From Symsagittifera roscoffensis (lineage: Eukaryota; Xenacoelomorpha; Acoela; Convolutidae): a stretch of 26,280 nucleotides of DNA. Below are positions 9,601 through 16,211 of this stretch, piece after piece. The notes below the pieces were generated by a model. That model was given only the letters and a program-made list of their open reading frames with translations. It was not told where the DNA came from and ran no database searches. Position 1 is the first letter of the stretch; each line of letters opens with the position of its first letter. The DNA is taken from positions 1-26,280 of the forward strand of contig NW_026971610.1 in assembly GCF_963678635.1 (NCBI RefSeq), written 5' to 3'. Both the position numbers and the translations under genes were made by a program.

Positions 9601-10253
9601 GCTTCCTGCTCGTCTGAACCTCTGGAGATGTCATTCGTCCCAACTAAGATCATGACACTGGGAATCCTCCCTGGATTCATCAGTTCCACCATCCGATATA
9701 ATTGGGCTATCGTCGCGCCTCCAAAAGCCATCACCGTGGTGACCCACGAGGTCCTCAAATTCGACAGCACTCTGACCAAGCTGTCTCCCAGTATCAGATG
9801 AGATGTCCCGAGTGGTGGTTGCTGCAGGTTTACTGCCGGGCTCCAAGTAGCTCGATTGAAGCAGGCCCTCGGATCTGTCTCCGGAACTCCCGTGAAATTA
9901 TATTTCAATTGATTATTCTTTTGCACGTCTATTATGCGAGACACTTTCTTCGCTGGCATCTTCCGTACTTTCCTCTCTGGGATTCTCGAGCTACCCATGA
10001 GTGGTGTCACGTCACTTATCCCTTGTCTGATCACGGTCTGGGAGAGTCGTACTTTGCCCGTATCGTCAATCGTTCCATAGGGTGCAGTCACCCCGGAACC
10101 TGGCGCATTCTTGTTAGCGACCAGTCGTCCAGCTGTCTCTATCAGCTTCCTCACTGTCTGTTCCACGACGGGGTCACCCAAGGTGTCGCTAGGATCCGGG
10201 ATTGTTACTCGATTTGTCTCTGCTGGGAGCCGTGTTTCCGTTGTTTGACTCAT
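6660..10253 (-). CDS. 1197-aa protein with an SGNH/GDSL hydrolase domain and a second degenerate SGNH-like domain
   Basis: ATG at 10253, TGA at 6660-6662. Residues about 150-330 form an SGNH hydrolase domain: ILGDSLV (nucleophile S158, block I), GG at 178-179 (block II), VGTNDIS (N207, block III) and DGIHFD (D301, H304, block V). All catalytic blocks are present, so an esterase or lipase-like activity on an unknown substrate is predicted. Residues 370-440 are low-complexity, with a triplicated SDTR unit. Residues about 612-810 repeat the pattern weakly: MVVANSEF for GDSL, FAGINDHLHSRG for block III, LPDGLKF for block V with Lys replacing His, so probably inactive. The C-terminal 390 residues are helical-looking and unassigned. 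No signal peptide is seen, which argues against a secreted enzyme or an env glycoprotein. Confidence 0.8.
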   Translation of the reverse strand: MSQTTETRLPAETNRVTIPDPSDTLGDPVVEQTVRKLIETAGRLVANKNAPGSGVTAPYGTIDDTGKVRLSQTVIRQGISDVTPLMGSSRIPERKVRKMPAKKVSRIIDVQKNNQLKYNFTGVPETDPRACFNRATWSPAVNLQQPPLGTSHLILGDSLVRVLSNLRTSWVTTVMAFGGATIAQLYRMVELMNPGRIPSVMILVGTNDISRGSDEQEALWESMMVCLFTTLWQKFNCAVLTVCTEPMNARSLTALGRSHNEGVVRWNNILRNLASRNVGRMILMDIEHELRAMDHARLTTDGIHFDSIEGQAWLNRVFQERLDELEAELFDTGVLKEEGTVSDAVITTFVPPKLETRLGAVPSVTNYRQQSSSEPGQRTDVQDRLGEAPMRRTIHPRRRIGPVNPIEETAGTSRSDTRSDTRSKTTNTIREERRPSRGSLMWSRPIPSPWHIYKDELMKLDLQRVSFIEDARRMLDGAMLSVSRLYSITGVDWLTAASINFSSTTALRFADLEGLPSNNTMGPVNARPLQDVRLNHDEGNCEERPGRFLATRAPIGQHVKIFRQLTTPPGHVKERVYPKLVNQDGDAQRYGGLTAIKKDETIFAAYDKAEMRKAKIMVVANSEFVYTSKSLFWPDVIMLAAVDLDLLQSISLAIGVQRQTAMNPITIVFAGINDHLHSRGFLSRLRDPTMAENAVWPAIKDILESMGEVMDATKEGSFNKVTLRVVFALSPGYAHLPDGLKFVYAIVALLSEGKYDVIISAPNRMIEMENLRPLKAELPAVWSDISNAMSGLKDHALHMLVLDEVLGLELSNFSRQLKLKPGIDDDHRVIAAMSNDLWFRAMEVAGGDAGGRNSLETGAHLEAMVLRTKPEANQWLHLNPRVAALGADAFEQGPVMITKIHAYLLKEVHLAENAGEKTAEFVNRMCQITLETFWTRGVKGQEGFERTDSMLEGLGAGWTASFLAKVYPKVSHYLIKEFLQAVVEVSIVELIALFVTFGAESFVKGPAILLTDGIQNLRLDGLLTLIAITHGNLGGLMKLARYPEQMKERVRNLDMKKSTDSWNKIRDLRHTLIQYILQQNRFGTGEDETIEREEDVRRHVGGMPLLTDLSLAMRTDPLALIRGVTEFVTVIYGPAVTFAFPDVTVEAYRRSVLHLNLISAVDGSTLNWCEQHTLRELMSEDLLFAKNIGARDDSHQF

Positions 10254-10532
10254 TTATCGAGGCGTCAAGAGCTCCATCGGGGACTGCCCACGGGGAATAT
10301 CCCTCGCAGGTATCACTTTCTCCACGGCCGTTGTCAACGCCACCTGCTCCGATCGCTCTTTGTATTCCTGCCTTAAGCGCTCAATCTCTTGACCCTGCTT
10401 TTTGTTGCAGTCCTCAAACAACTTTCTAAACATGTCCCGATCTTCCTCCATCTGGAGCATGCTTCTGGTCATCTCGTCCAGCTCCTTCTTCGTACTTTTC
10501 AGTTCATCGTTCATCTCATCCAGATCTTGCAT
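10254..10532 (-). CDS. Short coiled-coil protein, 92 aa
   Basis: First ATG is 10532; the frame is open from 10583 but starts with GTG there. It is rich in D, E, K, R, L and M in heptad-like order over most of its length (LDEMNDELKSTKKELDEM, then MLQMEEDRDMFRKLF), so a coiled coil is likely and oligomerisation is the natural guess. It ends at TAA 10254-10256, immediately followed in the same frame by the ATG of the SGNH ORF. Readthrough would add this coiled coil as an N-terminal extension of that protein. Its ATG lies 14 nt before the stop of the 130-aa ORF. Confidence 0.6.
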   Translation of the reverse strand: MQDLDEMNDELKSTKKELDEMTRSMLQMEEDRDMFRKLFEDCNKKQGQEIERLRQEYKERSEQVALTTAVEKVIPARDIPRGQSPMELLTPR

Positions 10533-10908
10533 GGTTTGGTTCGTCTGAACCTTCTGTGCTACTTTCGCCCTTTTTGGTGGCACAGCTGTTCATCTCCCGA
10601 TGCATTCTCGTCAGCCCAGGTTTGGGCTTGGAGGGCATTGGCATCTCACCTGTTTGGTAAGTCCTAGAACTTCCCAATCCAGGCTCATTCGCCAAGTCAC
10701 TCCCTGAGAGAGCCCCGTTTCTCCACCTCATCACTCTCATGTTCGGGCGGTCTAGTACTCCTCTTTCTCCATATGCTGCCATCAACAGGACTTCCGTGGG
10801 GCGGTCCCCACGGTTGTCGTGCCCCAAGATGTTGATCAGGGCGGTCAGCATCAGGGCGGTCAGAGCGAAGTCTCGATCGATCAGCCGACGATAGATCGCA
10901 TCTATCAT
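10516..10908 (-). CDS. 130-aa polar protein, unknown
   Basis: ATG at 10908, TGA at 10516-10518. The N-terminus (residues 1-28) has a helix-like hydrophobic stretch (FALTALMLTALINIL). The rest is polar, with proline, glycine and charged residues. The DNA at 10830-10875 contains a near-repeat ATCAGGGCGGTCAG, and a second frame (10697-10915) is open over the same stretch, so the choice of frame is not certain. I prefer this one because it is longer and its stop overlaps the next ORF's ATG by 17 nt, as at other junctions. No known domain is recognised. Confidence 0.45.
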   Translation of the reverse strand: MIDAIYRRLIDRDFALTALMLTALINILGHDNRGDRPTEVLLMAAYGERGVLDRPNMRVMRWRNGALSGSDLANEPGLGSSRTYQTGEMPMPSKPKPGLTRMHREMNSCATKKGESSTEGSDEPNHARSG

Positions 10909-10916
10909 CGGTCATA

Positions 10917-11356
10917 CATATGCCTCTGCCAGGTCCATCAATTCATCCAAGTTGAAGTTATCCATTCTATTCTTTCAAGTTCGATTCGGTTTTGATTCAA
11001 GATTTGACTCAAGTGAGTAATTAAACGATCAATCAGGATCTAGAAAAGAAGTCACAAATATCACACTTGCCAGTTTCACCTTAACATATATCGTTAAAAT
11101 TTGCTTAAAAACAGTTCAGATAAAAAGATATTTATCCTAAAAATTTATTAAAATCAATTGGTCTCTAAAATTTTGGAATTCGACCTAAGATTGGACAGTC
11201 CAAACTTTGGATCTATTCCTAAGATCGTCATTCAGTTGTTCATGGTCACTAACCCCTACTTACCCATGATCTTAATAACCTAACACATAACATAACATAA
11301 CATAACACACATTACATACAACTTAGTCTTTGGCCTAACACCCTCTCGCACATCAC
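10917..11356. other. Non-coding spacer between the macro-domain ORF and the accessory block
   Basis: About 440 bp, AT-rich, with no supported ORF on either strand. It contains a short ACATA microsatellite (about 11282-11310). It is the only sizeable gap in the coding region of element A. It could hold a splice acceptor or internal promoter for the downstream genes, but no clear signal was recognised. Confidence 0.5.
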
Positions 11357-12010
11357 TCAGCCTATACTTAAGTAATATTTCTTATGTAGATATACTTGTA
11401 TGTTCGTATCAGAGAATATCACGTGTACAAGCGCGTACAATTCCCGAGGATGCATTCTTCCTCTGTTTGGATCGTACACTGGAAGCGAGAGCTCCTTCAC
11501 GTCCATTTCCATAAGGAAGTCCCTCAGCCTCGTCAAGGAAAAGACTAGGTTCTCTGGGTCCACGTACTGCTTCTCCGTCGCCCTCGTTACCACGAAGCAT
11601 AGGTATTTTCCCGGTATCTGCGACGCCGCCGGAGGTAAGGCTGCTACGCCCCCTATCCCTGGTCTTTGCTTCCAAAGGAATTCCACGTTTTTGTATTCTC
11701 TCTTAAAATCTGCCGCTAACGCTGTGCTAAAACTCATGTCTGCTGTGATTGCTATCGCACATGTTCTGTTTGTGAGTATGAAATCACTGTCTGTTAGTAT
11801 TATGTTACTTGAATATACATTTGGTAAGTTAAAATATGACTCAACTACCCTGCCTATGTCAGGTTTCTTAGGTTCTTCGCCTGTCTCTGCTTCTAAGTCT
11901 CCTGTTTTTCTTGCTATTCTTAATTTTTTTATTATCAAGTTTTCAGTGTGGGTTAGTCCTACCCCCACTCCCCGGACAAAAATATCCATCGATGTCCCCG
12001 TCGATCGCAT
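11357..12010 (-). CDS. Macro-domain protein, TARG1/OARD1-like, with degenerate loops
   Basis: ATG at 12010; the frame is open from 12022. Using residues from 12022, about 72-217 fit a macro domain. A strand and helix with the family's S/T-A-D and A-x-x-F-K pattern (CAIAITADMSFSTALAADFK, 88-107) is followed by GGVAAL (124-129), YLCFVVTRATEK (140-151), a long helix (LTRLRDFLMEMDVKELSLP, 163-181) and VIFSDTNIQVYL (201-212). Such domains bind ADP-ribose and often remove it from proteins. Here the glycine-rich loop (M-G-A-G in the family) reads FSTA, and the second loop (normally R-I-G-C-G) reads VYDPNRGR, so binding or catalysis may be lost or changed. It lies directly after integrase. The assignment rests on pattern recognition. 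Confidence 0.72.
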   Translation of the reverse strand: MRSTGTSMDIFVRGVGVGLTHTENLIIKKLRIARKTGDLEAETGEEPKKPDIGRVVESYFNLPNVYSSNIILTDSDFILTNRTCAIAITADMSFSTALAADFKREYKNVEFLWKQRPGIGGVAALPPAASQIPGKYLCFVVTRATEKQYVDPENLVFSLTRLRDFLMEMDVKELSLPVYDPNRGRMHPRELYALVHVIFSDTNIQVYLHKKYYLSIG

Positions 12011-12018
12011 ACCGGGTA

Positions 12019-13304
12019 TCAAGTCGAGGTTAGAAGCTGGAATGAGTAGTCGTCCTTCCTGGTCTTGATGTATTTCATGCTTTCACGATCTACGTCTTGA
12101 ATCGTGACGCTGGTCTCCTCTGGATCCGAGGTCAATTCATTCAGCCACTCTAAGACACGCAGATTCGTCAAGTCTTGTTCACATGACTGCTGTTGCTCGT
12201 CGTCGAATTCTACCTCGGGTTTCGACCAGTCGTCAACCCACTCATTGTCGTGATCATCGACTATGTCAATGTCTTGTGACACAGTTATTTCCTCTAGACC
12301 CACTACTTCCTCCACTATCTTCTTCAGATCTAACCTATCCACTACGAAGTCGTCATCGTAAGGATTGTATTTCTTTCCTGGTCTCATCCCGTCCTTCTGA
12401 CGAGTCTGTATCGTGAACGGGAGATCCGGTTCCAAGTTCTTGGGAACCTCTATCTGTTCGGGATCCTGCCAATCTTCCTCTGCGAAGGGTAAGGTTTCAT
12501 CGTCCGCTTCGATCTGCTCGTTTGGAGTCAGGTCCAGCGGTGTATCCGTACCTTCCTCTACGACTTCGTTTCCATCATTCTTCTCCCTGGTGCCCTTTTC
12601 ATTGACCTCACAAGCAGGATTCATCATTAGATAATCCCCCTCTTCCATGTCTGCAGGTATACACCAGTCTTCTGTCGATGGATTGTGTGGCTTGATGTTC
12701 TCGTAGTGGGCGGCTCGGCCAGTACTCAGTCTATAAAAGCGTCCCTCGTGGTGCACCTCTGTAATCATGAAGGGTCCCCTCCACTTTTTTAGGAGCTTTT
12801 TCGTCCCTTTCGGTGGTATAACGTTCTGAAATACCCATACGTAGTCTCCCACTGAGTAAGCCTTTGCACCAGCTGCTTTCTTGTCGAATTTTTTCCTCTG
12901 CCTTGCCTGTGCCTGCTGAGTATTTCGTCTACACAAATCGTTCAACTCCTGTTGTCGTCTGATCATATCCCTCACGTAGACCTGCGGGGACGTTTTCTTT
13001 CCCTCATATTCTGGGTAGAAGAAGGTTAAGGGTAAAGACTTTTCGTGTCCAGTTAGCATCATGTGTGGACTGACTCCAGTGGTGGAGTGTTGCGTGCTGT
13101 TATATGCTCCCATCACCTGTGGAAGGTATCTGTCCCAATCGGTCATGTACCTGGAACAATATACTCTCAGCATCGACACTAACTTCCTATTCTGTCTTTC
13201 CACTAAGCCATTCGTTTGAGGGTGGTATGTTGTGGAGTGAGCCTGAGCGACCTGTGAGCGTCTCATTAGCTCTTTCGTAAGCTCTCCTACGAAAGCTGTT
13301 TCAT
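12019..13304 (-). pseudogene. pol: Integrase C-terminal half with GPY/F domain and acidic tail (frame-broken)
   Basis: Meaningful sequence begins near 13304; the open frame from 13470 to there shadows the other integrase frame. Using residues from 13470: ETAFVGEL at 57-64 continues the catalytic core after the second Asp, and YHPQTNGLVERQNR (82-95) holds the catalytic Glu E91. A GPY/F-type module follows (VGDYVWVF at 207-214, KWRGPFMITEV at 229-239, ENIKPHN at 257-263). The last 210 or so residues are acidic and unstructured-looking. No chromodomain is seen. It ends at TGA 12019-12021; the macro-domain ORF's ATG follows 8 nt later. Confidence 0.85.
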
Positions 13305-15935
13305 ATCCGATTGAAACGTCATCGGACAACCATGTCTCGCTATCCACGTATTGATCAGGTGGTCGCATGTCTCTTCCGCCGAGGCAGTTATGCAGGGCAC
13401 GGCCTCTGCATACTTCGTAAAATGATCTATCATGACCAGCACCTGATTGTAACCATTGTCTGTCATGCATATCTTTTGGTGATCTATTTGCACCACCTCG
13501 TTGAATTCAGACGACTCGATCGATTGTAAAGGAAATCGCAACTTCCTTGGATCCTTGACCTGTTGGCATGACAGACATGCTGTTATCCATTTATCGCATG
13601 CCTTTTTCATCCCAGGCCACTCAAAGCGCTTCAGGATCCTTTGATATACTTTGTCGATCCCCTGATGGCCCATTTGATCATGTGACCTGAATAATAGTTC
13701 TGTCTGATAGAGTTGCGGTAACACTATCGCGTTATACTTGTATAGGACTCTGTCTTCCTCCCTTCTTTTGCAAGCCACAATCCCGTCCTTGTTCAAATAT
13801 AACCTCCCTTCCTTCTGCATGACGTATTGTCTCAGGATGCGATAACTATCTTCCTCGAGGTCTCCTTTATCCGGAGAACCATTCTCGATCCACCTTTTCA
13901 GGTTGCTTGTCATGCGATCATTTCTCTGCGCCCTTAGAAGGTCCGAGAGTCTGTATCTCGCCTTCAAGTACGTCTTCATGACCCTCATCTGACTATTCAG
14001 CTCGTTGGGCTGATGTGTGTCTTCTTCCATCTTAACGCACCAAATCTTCGCCAACGGTTGTGTTTCTTGTTCAAACGGCTGAAGATCAGTCCTGACTACC
14101 TCTTTCTGCGGCAACAGGCTTATCGACCGTTTCGATACCGCTATCGTCTCCAAGTCATCCGCTGCGTTGTCAAAGACTCTTTCGCTTGGTATTAGGTAGC
14201 GATCACTGTCAGGATCCTGGTACACCTCTCTGTCCAGGTCCCTTGCCCGAGTTTCCACTATTAGCTTGTGTATCGCCAGTTCTGACAGTTCTGATCCCGA
14301 GCTCGAATTCCTGTCTGAATAGGTGTCCATTCCTGAGCTTCCTGAATTATCATCCGTCGAAGAGGTTGTGCTGGAGACTGCACGATCCTCCAGATCATGT
14401 CTGTGCTTTCTTCGCATCCATCTGAACTCCCCGGACAAAACCTTGTTCTCTAGGTCCTGTTTCTCATCAGGAATTTTCTCGTCTATCTCAGACTCCCCGG
14501 ACAAATTTTTTTGTCCCGGGTGTTGATCTTGTGATCGCTGGTTCTTCTCATCATCCTTCTCCCCGGACAAAGAGTCTTGCAGCAGATTTTGTTCCACCTC
14601 TTCACCCTCTTTATCCCGGTCCACAAAGGTGACGGTTTTCTTTCGCTTGCTGCTCCTCTGTTCTCTCTGTCCGTAGGAAGTACTGGTTAAAATCTCTTGG
14701 GCTATTGAGGATACTAGTTGCTGAACTATTGTCCTACAATCCCTCTCGTTCTCTTCATGCTGTCGTCTGGACGGCATGATCTTCACCTTCTCACTAACTG
14801 TTAGCGATGCCACTGCCGCTGTCCACTCGGGGTCATCTCTGGTCACTTCTCTTTCGAACAATCCACTCAGCATCCGCATCACTTGCGGTGTGACTTGCAC
14901 CGTTTTATCCAATAATGAGAGGGTGTTTATGTTCATGCGAGAGAGTTCTTGCTGGACCAGGTTCGAGCGCAGCAACAGATCCAAGGGGACCGGGTCCTCC
15001 TTGGATAGGATCTTTATCTCGGCTGCTTTCTCCACAGGCAACTCAGGGTGCCCTGGAATTGGATGTCCAGACTTATCCAACCATCTCGTAAAGGGAAGCG
15101 CTTCATAAGTTTCTTTGTCCAGAAACGAGAATCCCTCCTTTATTTCCGCCTGATTGGCCTGCTTCTGCTCCAATCTTTCATAGAACTCAGTTTTCTTGCT
15201 GAGGCTGTCAGCATTCTGGTGTTTATCACGCATCCTATGTTCGATTATCATATGGTAGCCATCCAATCTTACTATATATCTACCAATATAACTCTGATCC
15301 ATCGAGTAGGTTTTCAACCAGGATAACGCTCTGTTGTCCACGCGTAACTTGAAGGGAGCGCTCACCAAGTATGCATGGTACTTTTCGACGAAGGTGACTA
15401 CTGCAAACATTTCTGCTTTTGGTGCGCCATATTTCATCTCTGTGTCACTCAAGACCTTGCTGCCGTATGCAATGGGACGGAGAACTGTTCTTCCGTTCCA
15501 TTCTTGCTCTTGATGCAAGATTCCTGAGATGGCCACCACCGATGCGTCTGTGTCGAGAACATACATGCCCTTTTCTGTAGGCATGCCCAGCACTGGCGCT
15601 TCGCACAGTTCCCGCTTTATGTTCTCGAAAGCAACCTGTGCCTCATCGTTCCATTCGAATTTTTTCCCCTTGTTGCGCATCAGCTTCTGCATCGGATTCA
15701 CCTTGTCCGCATATCCTTTTATGAATTCTCGGTAGTAATTGGCAAATCCTAGGAAGTTCAGGAGCTGTGTGTCCGTTCTGGGGGCCTTCCATGTCAACAC
15801 TGCTTCCACTGCTTCCGGATCCGGCCTCACACCATGCCTATCTACCATTCTTCCCAGGTACTTAATCGAATCCCTAAGGATTTCACATTTCGATGGTTTG
15901 CACTTCAGTCCTGCTTTTTTGCATGCATCCAAAAA
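13287..15935 (-). pseudogene. pol: RT thumb, RNase H, acidic insertion and integrase N-terminal half (frame-broken)
   Basis: Positions use the 888-residue frame from 15953. RT connection: KCKPSKCEIL and KYLGRMVD (17-38). RNase H (about 130-255) keeps its four acidic residues: D134 or D136, E181, D206, D249 (HQNADS). A polar, acidic insertion of roughly 420 residues (260-680) follows, including a 22-aa tandem repeat with LSGE at each unit. Integrase begins with the H2C2 zinc site (H758, H763, C793, C796), then catalytic D824 in QIDH and D883 in QSD. The frame stops at 13287 because of a -1 break near 13304, just after the second catalytic Asp. The start is not a true initiation site; it should be fused to upstream RT. 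Confidence 0.87.
14427..14571 (-). repeat. 66-bp tandem repeat in pol, each unit starting TTTGTCCGGGGAG
   Basis: The 13-base block occurs at 14427-14439, 14493-14505 and 14559-14571, exactly 66 bp apart. It encodes LSGE each time inside decayed 22-residue units of the acidic pol insertion. The intervening sequence is only loosely similar, so the block is more conserved than its surroundings. Confidence 0.75.
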
Positions 15936-16211
15936 CCTCATCGAGCCAATCAATGAGGTCTTCCAGGGTCGGTGTCGCTATGACCACGTCGTCCACGTAA
16001 CACATCACGAGATTCCCGTACTTCTTGGTCACTCTCGTCAAAGCCTGAGCAATCAGTCTTTGAAAAGTGGCCGTTGCATTGCACAAGCCAAAGGGCATCC
16101 TCTTCCACTGGTACAACCCCAATTCGCACGCGAATCCTGTCTTTTCTCTATCCTTCTTCGGCAGAAGGACCTGCCAGAAGGCAGAACCCAAGTTTATTGT
16201 GGTGAAGATTT
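15931..16211 (-). pseudogene. pol: Reverse transcriptase palm fragment with YVDD (frame-broken)
   Basis: This carries RT motifs between two frame breaks. GSAFWQV belongs to motif A, MPFGLCNATATFQR to the fingers/palm, and CYVDDVVIAT holds the catalytic YVDD. At the motif A position where the first catalytic Asp is expected (codon 16192-16194) the sequence reads AAC, Asn, one G-to-A change from Asp. The open frame has no proper start (TTG at 16191). It is reached from Gag-Pro only by a -1 shift near 16210 and left by a +1 shift near the T run at 15931-15935. A copy with these changes should not make active RT. Confidence 0.85.

Noticed and set aside
2471-10253. Envelope glycoprotein in the SGNH or 1402-aa ORF
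   Set aside because: No signal peptide, convincing transmembrane anchor or furin-type site with a fusion peptide was seen; the only hydrophobic stretch (residues 1343-1357) is about 15 residues.
2353-10376. Many plus-strand ORFs of 60-229 aa, for example 7750-8439 and 9702-10376
   Set aside because: They lie opposite the long minus-strand ORFs and show low-complexity Ser/Leu/Pro-rich translations typical of antisense shadows, with no recognisable domain.
11282-11310. Telomere-like repeat
   Set aside because: The unit is ACATA, a simple microsatellite, not a TTAGG or TTAGGC type telomere repeat.
13304-16211. Programmed frameshifting in pol
   Set aside because: The breaks fall inside RT and integrase catalytic domains, in mixed directions, beside an active-site substitution; decay or read error is more likely than regulation.
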